Assembly: GCA_010015675.1 (NCBI GenBank)
Contig: ML977003.1
Span: forward strand, 306,440 to 370,439
DNA length: 64,000 nt
Origin: Byssothecium circinans
Lineage: Eukaryota; Ascomycota; Dothideomycetes; Pleosporales; Massarinaceae
Direction of reading: 5' to 3'
The notes beneath the pieces are model-generated. The model was not told the DNA's origin and searched no databases. It saw nothing but the letters and a program-made list of their open reading frames with translations. The translations under genes were made by a program, and so were the position numbers. Positions 12,160-22,931 of the stretch are shown here, in pieces; the first letter of the stretch is position 1; every line of letters begins with the position of its first letter.

Positions 12160-12819
12160 TGATGGGGGAAGCGAGGGAGAGGGTGAGGTAAAGGGGTTTG
12201 ACTCGTTGATTTAAGTACCTGGGAGAGATGTTGAGGTGGTGAGTGGAGTGTGATGGATTGGGTGATGACTGGGAGGCATTTATAGAGGGAGTGCGCAATC
12301 GTGAACTGGCAAAGGCGAAGTTGGTGGTTTGGAGAAGTATGAGGTGATTGTTTTACATGGTAAACAATGCTTGTTTTCTTTTCTTCATGTTTGCTTGCTT
12401 GATTTTTTGAAGTGTCGAGTAAGTTCATGAATGTAGTACTCTTTGTATTTTGCGTAGATACGCTGACTGTCCGACACTCTGCCAGTTGTTCGCATAATTA
12501 CCCACCAAGAAGACGAAGTTATCGCTAGTGACAAAAGACCTCAGCAAATTGAGACATGGGGCAGTATATAGAAACACAAGAGCCCAGGGCGTAATAACCT
12601 AGAACGTATATCCATACTAAATCTCCGTTGTCATCTATATAGCTCTTTCCCGACCACTACCACGTATAATCACATACCTATCAGGAGTCCAAACAATACT
12701 TTACCAAATTCGGAGGCACGTACAAACTATCGTCCAACTTCTACTACGAACATCATCGCCCTCCGGTACCATCTTCCCCACACCTCACCTCTCGCCATCC
12801 CACCTCTCTCCCTCCCCAC
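12160..12819. other. Intergenic region
   Basis: Promoter of the double-CxxC gene and the 3' flank of the DUF7704 gene. Pyrimidine-rich in places. No gene seen. Confidence 0.4.
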
Positions 12820-13418
12820 TCATCTCCCCACCCTTCCAAACACCCCCAAAAAGGTGGCCAACCGATTAACATGCAAAAACGCACTCGCCCCAATATTCCC
12901 CCACATCATATCATTATACCCATTAAAATCCAAAATCATCTCTTTGCCCATGACCTTGTAGCTTGCATAGATATGTCCCAAATCAGCAATAGCCACGAAA
13001 AGGAGATAGTATTTCGTGACGCGCGCCTCGCGGGTGATAGCGGTGCAGAGAGTGCCGAGCAGGAAGAGGAGGATAAAGATGTTGCCGAAGGCGTAGGCGA
13101 GGATGATTGCGCCGTCAGGAACGGGCGTGAGCGGGGAGGTTGCGGTGGGGTATTGTAGGGTTACGAAGGTGCTGGGGGAGTCGAAGATGGTGTAAGCTGC
13201 GTAGATGCTGGGGGCGGTGTTAGTTTACATTGTTTATGGTCTTCATAACGACGCGTTGAAGGCCTTGTCAACACTTTCGCTACCTGGTCTAGCGTAGGCT
13301 TGCAAAAATAGGCCGGAAATCTTTCTCTACTACTTGTCTGAAGTACTTACAGAGATAGGGGTTCGAGGTATGAGAATAGGAGAGCTGGCCAGAATGGAAG
13401 GTTCGTTCCGAGAGCCAT
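12820..13418 (-). CDS. DUF7704-type small integral membrane protein
   Basis: Exons 13351-13418 and 12820-13207 give 151 residues. The 143-nt intron has GTAAGT, a CTAAC branch site and CCCCCAG. Exon 1 ends inside the first membrane segment (LPFWPALLFSYLEPLSL). Further segments are AIILAYAFGNIFILLFLLG and YYLLFVAIADLGHIYASY, then a C-terminal stretch with MMWGNIGASAFLHVNRLATF. The four-helix layout, size and the LEPLS and ADLGHIYA motifs fit the fungal DUF7704 family, whose function is unknown. A short basic C-terminus ends in GRVGR. Confidence 0.8.
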
Positions 13419-14074
13419 GACGTCGATCGCGAATGTATTATATATCGTTTGCTTTTCTTCTTCGGATTTGCTTCAGGAATGCGTATAAAATGAATTAAGA
13501 CAAAACGTGAGGGGGGAAAGAACGAGTTATTATGTGGAAAGATGAAGTCGACGTCGTTATTCGCGGCGCGGTTGATTCCTTGTTTTCCCGCGCCGCAATT
13601 GATCCTTTTCGGAATTCGGAACCCTTCCGGACTCGCTGAGTAGTCAGTCATTATATGTAAGCAAATACCTTGAGAGCATCTTAAAATAAAATTTAACTTG
13701 TCTTAGTCTAGTTTTTGGTGCGTGAACCAATCGATCCAAAGAAGTCGTTTGAACGGTGACGGTATGGTGCATTCGGGATGCAGATAGCAAATACTACCCT
13801 AGGTGCTTGCAAAATGAGAATATCCTTGAAACCCATCTCCGTCTTGAGACCGGAGCTAAAATCAATGACTAGGATGATCCCGATAACTGCTTATATCCTG
13901 ATCGACGGCTGTGACAGTAACATGGTAACATGGTTCGCCATAGAGGTGATAGTGGATGTTCTAAATGAAGCGTGAGCTTGCTAAAATGTTCGCATGAGAC
14001 TCTCTCAAAGTCTCGTAGAAGCCCAAGAAAGATCCGAACGGACGCTTCCACCTTCCCGACACCCGTCTACCCCA
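13419..14074. other. Intergenic region
   Basis: 5' flank of the DUF7704 gene and the end of the NACHT relic. No gene seen. Confidence 0.4.
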
Positions 14075-14980
14075 TCAACTACAATGCAGCATCTTCGAAA
14101 GCTGACACGATATGAGAAAGTGTTTTAAAGAAGCTCGTCGTTTGTTGCCTGGGGTTTTGGGCGTTAATGATTCAAGGTTGTCATATAAATCTCGCAGTGG
14201 CGAGGAGAACAGTTTCAAGGATTGGGCGAGTTGGTGTACCAGGCTATCAACGAACTCTATCATATTTTGAGTTTCCTGGGATCGGAAAGAACAATACATG
14301 TATGCTACGCCGACACTATCAGTGTACCGCTCGATACTCGACGCCGTAGAGTGAATGGGCGTCGTGTCCAAGGAAGCTGTGGCCGGACTGATTGATAATC
14401 AAATATTTTCCTGTAGCAGAACTCTGGACTCACTTCGATTGACCCCAGTATCCATGTTTTCCTCCCCTTATGATGCAACATCGCCAAGTTGTATCTGACT
14501 TCCCAGCTCGTACTAAGGTGACGAAAGGTCACTAGAACGTTGCGTCCAGGACCGCTTTGTTGGTTCTGCATGGTCATGCTAAGTGAGACCGAGTGCACGT
14601 TTCCTTTCTAGGTGATGAAGGGTCGCTAGGATATTGCACCCGGGATCGCTTCGCGTGTTCTGTCTGGTCATAAGAAGTGAGACTGGGTCTACGCTTCTTC
14701 CTCTTCACGGGTTCCTGAAGATGCTGGACGACTAATGATGCGATGTGTGTCTTCCCGGCTCTCGGATCTCCTGGCCAAAAGAGAGTTCGGCCCTTTTCCT
14801 GATGCCATTGCTGGAACTCTTTCGAGTCAAGAAACCACTGCCCAGTTCCAATTTGCCGTTCATCTTGCAAACGGTTCTGTTCACGAGTGAAGCCAATGAA
14901 GGGAAGCCAATTCAGGATCTCCGCTTGTACACCAGCGGCGGAGGGAGATTTTGTAGAGATCTGATTCGTTCACAGAGATC
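14075..14980 (-). pseudogene. Relic of a NACHT NTPase (NLR-like) gene
   Basis: Minus-strand pieces in different frames match the usual order of fungal NACHT proteins. First comes AEILNWLPFIGFTREQN, then IGTGQWFLDSKEFQQW and LFWPGDPRAGKTHIASLVV, a Walker A region with Arg in place of the usual Gly (GxPGAGKT becomes GDPRAGKT). After a disrupted stretch comes SVGVAYMYCSFRSQETQN and LVHQLAQSLKLFSSPLRDLY. The stretch at 14513-14702, between these pieces, is a diverged direct duplication carrying stops and frame changes. There is no continuous frame, no Walker B and no repeat domain, so the gene is dead. It lies head to head with a CorA-like relic. Confidence 0.75.
14513..14702. repeat. Diverged direct duplication, two units of about 95 bp
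   Basis: Unit 1 spans about 14513-14607 and unit 2 about 14608-14702. Both begin CTA(A)GGTGA, share TTCTG..TGGTCAT and then AAGTGAGAC, and end in a pyrimidine-rich stretch. Most differences are C/T or G/A transitions, as expected after RIP or old deamination. The duplication lies inside the NACHT relic just after the P-loop. Confidence 0.6.
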
Positions 14981-15042
14981 TAGTACACTTCAAGATCAAG
15001 CAGATCTCCAGAGACACCGACACAGGGCATATATCGTATAGC

Positions 15043-15944
15043 TTGTACCAGGTCACATCCTTCACCCCGTACAATGCAGCCGGGCATCCGTCGTTCGTCC
15101 TTGATTGTCCACGGGATACGAAAACACAGCTGCAGAGAAAACTCGCAGCCATGAAAAAGGCGCATAGCTTGGCATGGCATCATCTCTCGGAAACCATAAT
15201 AAACCTGTATGACGCGTCGGTATGGTCATTGCGGGATTGCGCAAGGAGTGCAGAGAAAGAACGTATAGCTATTCGGAAACCTCACTTCTCAAGCCAAATT
15301 TGTGTCTCTCCATGAGATTGTCGTCACATAATACGCTTCATTGAGACCCTCGAAATAGCTGTTGAAATTGTGGAGTGCATCTGGAATATTTGTAGGCAGC
15401 TGGAAAAGGGGGAGACCAGTTGTAAGAGGAGGACACAGGGCTTCGGGGCAAATTATTCATGTTAGAAAGGGACCTGAGAGCTATCAGAGGCGTCCTGAGT
15501 CGCTCACTGAGCTCTTGCAGAATGAGATCAATCTGGTGAGTTGAGTACCCTCCAGGGTTCACCGTCGATCACGTGCGACTAATCACACTCAAGGTATTCA
15601 ACCTTGTGGCCCAGCGCGACAGCCAAGTCATGAGGAAACTGGGCGAACTTTCCCATTCCGACAATAACAACATGAAGTCGATCGCAATGGTTGGCTTGAT
15701 CTATTTGCCGGGCACGTTCGTATCTGGACCCTTCGGTATGAATTTCCTCGACTTTAGCGACGACAGCAACGGTCGTCAAATACGGAGGGTTTCAAATCGG
15801 CTTCGGATGTATTGGGCGATAACGATTCCGTTGACGTTTTTGACGATAGTCGTGTGGGTTGTCGCTTTCCATGGAGGTGCGCTTCAGGAGCAGCTCAACC
15901 AGATAAAGAACCGTAAGAAGAAGGCGAGAAAGATTGAAGCGTAA
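15043..15944 (+). pseudogene. CorA-like membrane protein pseudogene
   Basis: Plus-strand remains of a second CorA-like gene. The 5' part reads YQVTSFTPYNAAGHPSFVLD and ASVWSLRDCARSAEKERIA. In a shifted frame comes HIIRFIETLEIAVEIVECIW. In a third frame comes ESLTELLQNEINL, followed by a good 58-nt intron (15536-15593) and an intact last exon 15594-15944. That exon has VFNLVAQRDSQVMRKL, membrane segment MVGLIYLPGTFVS, GPFGMNFLDFS (GMN retained) and membrane segment ITIPLTFLTIVVWVVAF with a Lys-rich tail. At least two frameshifts separate the pieces. The intact last exon suggests recent loss. The paralogue at 3352-5558 has the divergent MSTDI form instead. Confidence 0.75.
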
Positions 15945-16247
15945 CGAGAGGCTGTAAGGATACTACTGTTTTGATTTCGTTGAATATTGTGGATGCGAGA
16001 TGGAAAAGGAAGATGGACGCGTTACAAATGGTCACGTATTAAGTAATCACGCTTATTAAAGAAGCGCCGCTTTCCCCTGCTTTCTTTCCATCCATTCAGA
16101 TTGCGTCCAGCGTTATTTCCAGAAATGGGGTGCATACTGTACATGCCGAGAGCTTATCAGCAGCAGGAACCATGGATACTGTAACCTCTCCCACTGCGGC
16201 TAGGCAACGGTCAGAAACCCCTCAATCTTCCGTACTTCCTTGCAACT
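15945..16247. other. Spacer between two pseudogenes
   Basis: 303 bp. No gene or signal seen. Confidence 0.4.
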
Positions 16248-16454
16248 ATGTCTTTGATCCAGAACGATGCGTACCAACACAATGAACTAGGGCTACCTAT
16301 AGCCATTGTCGGTGGTAGACTTGGCGGACTCGCGTGGCCGTCGGGCTCCTCAAATACGGCATCAAGATACATATATCAGTCTGTTTCAGGGTTCTCCGAG
16401 ATCGGTGCAGGAGTCGCATTCGGACCCAATGCGTCCAGTCATATGCTGCGTTAA
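16248..16454 (+). pseudogene. FAD-dependent monooxygenase N-terminal relic
   Basis: ATG at 16248 opens MSLIQNDAYQHNELGLPIAI followed by VGGRLGGLA, a decayed Rossmann GxGxxG motif (GGGLGG expected). In the next frame AVGLLKYGIKIHI continues the second beta strand. Back in the first frame comes VSGFSEIGAGVAFGPNAS. These are the landmarks of the salicylate-hydroxylase-like group, but only about 70 of 400 or more residues remain and there are two frame changes. The rest of the gene is absent. It lies 430 bp upstream of an Old Yellow Enzyme gene. Confidence 0.7.
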
Positions 16455-16460
16455 ACATAT

Positions 16461-16504
16461 TGACAAATCAACCAGAGCTGACAAATCAACCAGAGCTGAC
16501 AAAT
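16461..16504. repeat. 18-bp tandem repeat, 2.4 copies
   Basis: The unit TGACAAATCAACCAGAGC occurs at 16461-16478 and 16479-16496, with a partial copy to 16504. It directly follows the truncated monooxygenase relic and may mark the deletion breakpoint. Confidence 0.8.
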
Positions 16505-16887
16505 CTTTTTCAGAAAACTCTCATTTTTTCCCCAGTGGGGGATGTGCTTGTTAGTCAGTCACTCGTGCGGGTAAACTCTAGGGTATGGGTACACTAGTCG
16601 CAATACGGTAGGTATGGAGATGGTCTGACAACGACCTCGGAGCTTCGGAGAAAATTCGATTTCAAATAGTGCAAAGTTGGCCCATATAAGTGTCTATAAA
16701 TGCGTCATGGACCGACTCTAATACCACCATTACACCCTACTGTGTTCTACCACTCGATCATCGAAGACTTGGAGACATTACCCAAACCAGAATCGCTATT
16801 GTCTGACAACCCAGCCAATCGAAACCACAATACGACTCCCACCAGGGATACCGAAGCATATTACCACAAATTTTAAAGCAACATACG

Positions 16888-17994
16888 ATGTCAGACTCCA
16901 AGCTCTTCCAGCCCCTCAAAGTAGGCAACATCCAGCTCAAGAACCGTGTCGCAATGGCGCCCCTGACTCGCTTCCGTGCCAACGACGACCACGTCCAACA
17001 GCCCATCGCAGCCGAATACTACGGCCAACGCGCCTCAGTACCTGGCACCCTCCTCATCACCGAAGCTACTTTTATTTCTCCCGAAGCCGGTGGCTATCCC
17101 AATGTCCCCGGAATCTACAATCAAGCTCAAATTGACGCCTGGAAACGGGTTACGGACGCAGTGCACCAAAAGGGCAGTTTCATCTACCTTCAGCTCTGGC
17201 ATTTAGGACGAACTGCAGACCCCGGATTCGCTAAGAAGGAAGGCATAACGATCAAGAGTTCGAGCCCCGTAGCTCTCGAGAACTACGCAGTGCCTCAGGA
17301 GCTGACGAAAGAGGAGATCAAGGATACGATAGCTACGTATGCACAAGCAGCAAAGAACGCCATAGCCGCCGGTTTCGACGGCGTAGAAGTCCATGGTGCG
17401 GGCGGATATCTCGTCGATCAATTTATCCAGGACAAAGTCAACCAGCGTACCGACGAGTACGGCGGCTCCATCGAAAACCGATCGCGTTTCGCGTACGAAG
17501 TCACCAAAGCTGTCGTTGACGCTGTTGGCGCCTCAAAGACAGGCATCCGATTGAGTCCATTCAGCACCTTCCAAGGCATGAAGATGGCCGACCCGATCCC
17601 TCAGTTCAGCGACCTCATCTCCAAGCTCTCTCCCCTCAACCTCGCGTATGTCCACCTCGTTGAATCACGCGTCTCTGGAAACGTAGACGTCGAGGCCTAC
17701 GACCGCCTAGACCCGTTTCTCGACCTCTGGAACGGACCTGTTCTTCTTGCTGGAGGGTTTAAGCCTGATTCTGCGAAAAACACAGTGGATAAGGATTATC
17801 CAAAGAAGGACATTGTGGTGGTGTTTGGGAGGTACTTTATTAGTACGCCGGATTTAGCGTTTAGGCTGGAGAAGGGGATTGAGTTCAATGCGTATAATAG
17901 GGACACGTTTTATACGGCGGGGAAGGCGGAGGGCTATACGGATTATCCGTTCAGTCAGGAGTTTTTGGCGGGGACTGTGAAGGCGAAGGCTTGA
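16888..17994 (+). CDS. Old Yellow Enzyme family NADPH:flavin oxidoreductase
   Basis: Intronless, 368 residues, full length for the family. It is an FMN TIM-barrel ene-reductase acting on activated C=C bonds. Visible motifs: LFQPLKVGNIQLKNRVAMAP, PLTRFRA with the flavin-contacting Thr27, QLWHLGR with the active-site Trp, DQFIQDKVNQRTDEYGGS, IRLSPF and FGRYFISTPDLAFRL. One key residue differs. The substrate-binding pair is normally H-x-x-N (HGANGY in classical OYEs). Here it is HGAGGY, with His169 kept, Gly at 172 in place of Asn, and the proton-donor Tyr174 kept. No signal peptide is seen. It is convergent with a PhyH dioxygenase 157 bp away. The substrate is unknown. Confidence 0.92.
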   Translation: MSDSKLFQPLKVGNIQLKNRVAMAPLTRFRANDDHVQQPIAAEYYGQRASVPGTLLITEATFISPEAGGYPNVPGIYNQAQIDAWKRVTDAVHQKGSFIYLQLWHLGRTADPGFAKKEGITIKSSSPVALENYAVPQELTKEEIKDTIATYAQAAKNAIAAGFDGVEVHGAGGYLVDQFIQDKVNQRTDEYGGSIENRSRFAYEVTKAVVDAVGASKTGIRLSPFSTFQGMKMADPIPQFSDLISKLSPLNLAYVHLVESRVSGNVDVEAYDRLDPFLDLWNGPVLLAGGFKPDSAKNTVDKDYPKKDIVVVFGRYFISTPDLAFRLEKGIEFNAYNRDTFYTAGKAEGYTDYPFSQEFLAGTVKAKA

Positions 17995-18151
17995 GTTGGG
18001 AACGATGAGCGGAGGGAGGGTTGGCTTCCATGACGCTATAGATCGATTTACATACTTCGTTTTGCGTTATAGACAGCGATAGGAAAACAAACGATGAGGA
18101 TATAGATCAGCATTTAAATAGATGTTTGGGGACTGGTCTGTCTTCCTTCGA

Positions 18152-19133
18152 TCACATCAACAAAAACTCCAAGCTCTTCAAATCAACCCACCCCAGATTC
18201 AGCTCACTCTGTCTCCATCCCAACCTCTCCTGCACAGCCTCACTATATCCCTTAACATCCTCCACCGGATAAGCGAGATAGCTAATCTCCTCCTGTCTCA
18301 AGTTCCCACAACAACAAAACATGATATGCACCATGCGACTCCCTTCTTGCAGACTATACTCCCCAGCTCCGTGATATAGACTACCCAGCATCATAAATGC
18401 TTCCCCTTTCTTCAGTTCCGCATCTACGACTTTTGCATGATCGGGGCCAAAATCGGGAACCTTGTCGCCCCAGAGATGAGATCCGGGGACGACGCGGGTA
18501 GCGCCGTTGGCACGGAAAGTGTCGCAGCCAGGTACAAAAAGGCCGAGGAGTAGGTCCCGGTTTGGGGTGTAATGAGGAGAGGGTGAGTGGCGTGCGTGGT
18601 GGTTTTTGTCGTCGCGGTGAAGTTTCTGGGCCGGCGTGTTGGGGCGTGTGTCCATTGTTATGCTAATTGACAATAGAGGAGGACAGGTGTTAGTCGAGGG
18701 TGACGTGTTGTAGTAGCATGTTGTTGTCAGTGAGAGAAAATGGGTTGTCATATCCTGGATGTAGACCACATGGTCAGCCTTTCACCTCTCTGTTCATGTT
18801 GAGCTTTTCTCCGCTCGCGCTATGGTATCAATGCGTTGAACGGAGGTGCAGAAAAATGAGAAGAGAGGATACCTGATACAAAGGATCACTGAAGAACTTC
18901 TCCCGTACAGTCTTACTCCTTCCAATTAACCTCGTACATGTCTTCGTCCCGCCGTTCAACGCGCCGACATTACTATTCGGTTCTTCGCTGTCGAGATACG
19001 GTTGGACTTCCTTGCGAGCTTGTTCTAGGGTTGCTTCATCGGTGAAGCCAGTCACTACTACGCAGCCATCCTTTTCCAGAGCGGCAATGAAGTCCGAGCG
19101 GGGTGCATTGTATGAGATACGTTGGATCGACAT
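18152..19133 (-). CDS. Phytanoyl-CoA dioxygenase (PhyH) family protein
   Basis: Exons 18873-19133 and 18152-18754 give 287 residues; the intron is 118 nt (GTATCC...TCCAG). It is a non-haem Fe(II)/2-oxoglutarate oxygenase. The N-terminus has the PhyH opening FIAALEKDGCVVVTGFTDEA. The first metal motif is LHRDDKNHH (H-x-D) and the distal metal His is in MMLGSLYHGAGE. Between them is GATRVVPGSHLWGD, the usual loop. Fungal members act in meroterpenoid, alkaloid or fumonisin-type pathways and also outside clusters. Its neighbours (an OYE and a dead FAD monooxygenase) are redox enzymes, which hints at a small or decaying metabolic group, but no backbone synthase is present in the window. Confidence 0.85.
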
Positions 19134-19947
19134 ATGGGTCCTTTCCTAGATGTATGAGGACGCCCGGAGTGAGAGACGATGCGAATTAGTGGTTATGCGT
19201 AGTTATTTTGAACGTTCAAGGAAATCGGATGATAAAGGTATGGTGTTGGCCCTATCATCCTGGTCGGAATATCCGACAGATATCGAGATGCGATGCCGGC
19301 TTACCGCGCGATTCGTCATTTTCGTCACTGAGATCATCCAAACTCTTCATATGATCTGAGACTACCAATATTTAAGATAGTAGGAGTCAAAAGACATGTT
19401 TGTATCGATTTCCAAGTGCGGTAAAAATAACCGTCTCAACGAAAGCATGTACCTCTCCTGAACACGCTAAACTGTCTTGGTACTAGTGTATTCCTAGAAT
19501 CTCAAGCCATCTAGACAGCCAATCCACTCTTCTTCCTACTCCATCAACGCCATCTGGGGTCATCTCAAATTTTCTTCCATGTGGATGTTCAGTTTATCTC
19601 CTTACACTTTACAGAATGTGGAAAAAGCGTGTTGTGATCGCGTGGCCACGTCTTCACAGTTCGGCACATCACTGAGCAGAGATTGAAGCTGAAGAGACAC
19701 AGGCATCATTGAACATGGATTTCGCATCTATAGTACAGTCATGTCCTCATTCTGAATCTGTGATTCTCCTCTAGATCCGTTCGCTAGAGGCTGCAGAAGA
19801 TACCCGCACACGGTATGTGGCATACTGATGGGTCACTACCCTGTATTTCCATTCCTTCGGACCCTAAAAGGTCGTTTCAATGCTTATTTGATCCGAAAGT
19901 TATCAAATGGGGTTCATAAGCACGAGGAAGGCTGAAGTAGTTCGACC
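19134..19947. other. Intergenic region
   Basis: 814 bp with the PhyH promoter and the 3' flank of the next gene. No gene seen. Confidence 0.4.
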
Positions 19948-20968
19948 TCAAAGGCTTGTGAACGCTTCCTCTTCTTCAGTCCTCCGATGATTGCTACCCG
20001 TCACGTCTGTTTCTTTGCCCCACCTCAGCTCCATGAAATTGCTGTCTGTCGCGTCCGAGCTATGATTAACTGTTGACTCCAAATCATTGTCCGTCTTTCC
20101 CTCTAAATTGTCGCCCGCCAACTTTTGTTTCTTCGTCTGCGACGTCGGCATGATAGGTAAGGACTTCGAATTAATCGGCATATCCGCAATGTGTACGCTA
20201 GTGTTCGTAAAAGTATCGCGCTGTGCATACGCCGCCCACTCTCGGGAGCAATCATTCTGTGATTGTTAGCGAGGCGCCGCGCGAGAGCACTGGCGAAACC
20301 CATACCACGCGGTCGACCATGACACGATTCCTGTAAGTGATCTCACACCCAAAGAGATACTTGTTGCGAAGCATGACCCGAATGGCACTCATTCTGGTTT
20401 GATCTTCGGCGTCCCCCAATTCCGTATTGAAAGTGTTGGCCGTGTCGAGGACGCCGATGACTGGTTTCATCATTGCGACGATGGTACCCTTGGGATCCTC
20501 GTTATACTCCGCCATCCAGACCTTCTCACGCTCTGAATCAGGGAGCTTGGAAAACGTCTTCCAGGCGTTACGGACTTGCCACTTTCGGATCACTTCCTTG
20601 ACATGTTCGACGAGAAACTTGTGCAGGATAGCGGCTTTCCACTGCGTCTGTTTAGTCGAGATCTTCTTCGCCCAGGCTTTGTGATTGGGCGTCTCAGGGC
20701 CAGCACGGATCGACCGCAAGGTATCGGCGAGGTTTCCTTTGGCGTCTAATTTGTGGTCAAGAAGATATGCTACTTTCGCAGCCTCGAACACGACTTCATC
20801 GTCGGTGAAGGCGGAAAGACTGGAGTCTCGTGGACCTAGACCGAAGTCTTCGTCGTTAGCGGAAGACAGATCAATCGCTTTCTTGATGCTCGATTGGAGC
20901 CAAGGTATGGCGTCACCGTATACGATAGCGGTGGGCTCTTCGTCCATCAACTTGTGTTTCGGCGGCAT
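19948..20968 (-). CDS. Hypothetical protein, two exons
   Basis: Exons 20306-20968 and 19948-20256 give 323 residues. The 49-nt intron has a GCTAAC branch site and a CACAG acceptor, and the frame is kept. The protein is charged and soluble with no signal peptide or membrane segment. A helical middle contains ILHKFLVEHVKEVIRKWQVR and a Lys/Ser/Glu-rich, probably disordered tail contains TSQTKKQKLAGDN. I do not recognise a domain. The basic KKQK patch could be a nuclear signal, which is a guess. Support comes from the clean intron and from sustained coding character. Confidence 0.6.
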
Positions 20969-21270
20969 CCTTTGTGAGTTCGGGCTATTGCAGGAGAAAT
21001 GTTGTAGGCTTTTGAAGAGAGGATCGAGCGTGGAGGTAGGGTGGTCTGCAGACCGTCGACGTGGGCGAGCTGCCTTAAATATCCGTTGTGATTTGCGAGG
21101 CAGATAGCTGCCTACAACCGGGCTTCAGGTGAGAGGACAGTGGGTAAAGGTAGTTTGCAAACAGCGCTCCGACCGGAAAGTGAGAAATTTGTCAACAAGA
21201 AAAGCGCTGATATCTTCAGGTGTTACATCTATACATTATAACAATAGTCTTGGAAGCAAAGTCCCACAGC
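20969..21270. other. Spacer
   Basis: 302 bp with the promoter of the hypothetical gene and the 3' end of the esterase gene. Nothing else is visible. Confidence 0.4.
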
Positions 21271-22931
21271 TCAATTTTGCACCACCTCGCTATTAGCCTC
21301 AAAGAACCGGCATCGCTCAGTGTTGTCATAGTACACATCGCTCACGGCGCCCATCTCTGTATAATTGAAGCTCATGACTTCACCAGTCTTGTAGTCAGGC
21401 CATACCGGTTTCGACACATTACTCCAGCTCTCTGCATTTGGATCCAGGTGGATCGCAAACGACACGTAAAAGTCCTTCAATGAATCTGCCAAAGTGACGT
21501 TCGCACTTGGCGTAGAGGCATAATTTAGATCGCCTAGAAAGGGACCTGTTGCGCCGTGAAGCTGCGTGCCAGCGTTGAAGAGCTGCTTGAATACTGGTGT
21601 GTTCGTCGCGGCGATTGCGGCGCCGATATAGCGAGTGGGACAGTTGATACTGAAGTCACTGGAGGCACGTTAGTGAGGCATGCAATCTACGTGAACGAAG
21701 TCCGAACTTACCCGAACCAAGTTTGCCGATGCCAGAATGTCGAATTGAAGTCCTCGCTAGGATAAAGGTCGTAAATCCTGTCGACGAAGCTTTCATTCGC
21801 ATACGGGAACTGCGTCCTCAGATCCACCTTTTCCTCCTCGACCGTCGTCATTGACCGGTTACTGAAGCTTGCTCCCTCATACCCTTCTCTGCTGACCCAT
21901 GTCGGCACCTTCGTAAAGCGTCCCGCCTTAAACTCCTTCGACGGAAGATCCTTGATCACATCTCCATCGACGTATGGCCCATAGTAAAAGTGTCCATGGC
22001 CATACAACCCCTTTTGATAAGCAGTCCTATATGTCTCTTGCGTAGCATTCTTCAATAGCTCCTCATCCACGCCATGCAAACACTCCAGATCCTCACATTC
22101 TGTTTCTTCCAAAAGCACCTCAAACTGCCGATCAAGCTGCTCCTCCCTAAAAAATTGCTGCCACCAAGGATAATCCGCGATCGCGGCGCGAAACGGCGGA
22201 TTCTCCTCGCCACCTTTCCACGCCAACTGAGCGGTCACACTTCCCCCTCCCGCACTACCTCCAAGGATGGTGACTTTTTTGGGATCGCCGCCGAAAGCTA
22301 CGATATTCTTCTGAGTCCATTCTAGTGCGAGGCGTTGGTCGAGAAGACCAATGTTCTGCGCTCCGCCTTCCTTTAAGAACTTGGGCCCGCCGAGGAATCC
22401 ATAGGCTCCGAGTCGGTACTGGATGCTCACGAAGATGAACGAATTCTTCGCATGCCTCAATACCGCATGCGGACCTATTAGATTTGCATCGCCAATCGTA
22501 TACCCACCGCCGTGGATGCTAAATAGCACGGGAAGTTTCGCACCTGGAGTCGCTGTATCAGGCGTGTAGACATGCAATGTCAAACAATCTTCAGACCCGG
22601 TGACTGGAATAGGACCGGGACGTCCAGTCCAGAAGGGAAAGCCTTGGACGCAGGAGGGGCCGGGTTTTATTACCGGGATGGGCGTGCTGCTGTCGGTGTA
22701 ATGTCTGGGGACGATGTAGGGTTGAGGGTCTTTCCAGCGGAGTGGACCGACGGGCGCGGCAGCGAAGGGTATGCTGTAGTATTCATGTGTGTGTAGGGTG
22801 GTGTTGTGGTGGCCCAGGTATTTGACATTGTTAAGGGTGACAATGGGGCCAGTAGTCGTAGTGTTGGATGGAAGAGCGATGGTGGTTGTTAGAAAGGCTA
22901 CAAGAGCGACGAGGGTTGTCTTTTGAGCCAT
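21271..22931 (-). CDS. Secreted type-B carboxylesterase/lipase
   Basis: Exons 21712-22931 and 21271-21658 give 535 residues; the 53-nt intron is GTAAGT...CTCCAG. A signal peptide (MAQKTTLVALVAFLTTTIAL) is followed by an alpha/beta hydrolase of the cholinesterase group. Landmarks are the SEDCLTLHVYTP cysteine motif, oxyanion loop IHGGGYTIG, and nucleophile elbow GGSAGG with Ser226 (Gly in place of the usual Glu before Ser). A catalytic Glu is likely in VSREGYEG and the His in LHGATGPFLGD. Many N-x-S/T sites fit an extracellular glycoprotein. It hydrolyses esters; the substrate is unknown. The start was chosen at the Met that gives a signal peptide, although the frame is open further upstream. 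Confidence 0.92.

Noticed and set aside
11375..12298. Minus-strand frame of 307 codons overlapping the mL50 end
   Set aside because: It is Pro/Ser/Thr/Arg-rich with unnatural composition. Another frame in the same place has the CxxC motifs and better coding character.
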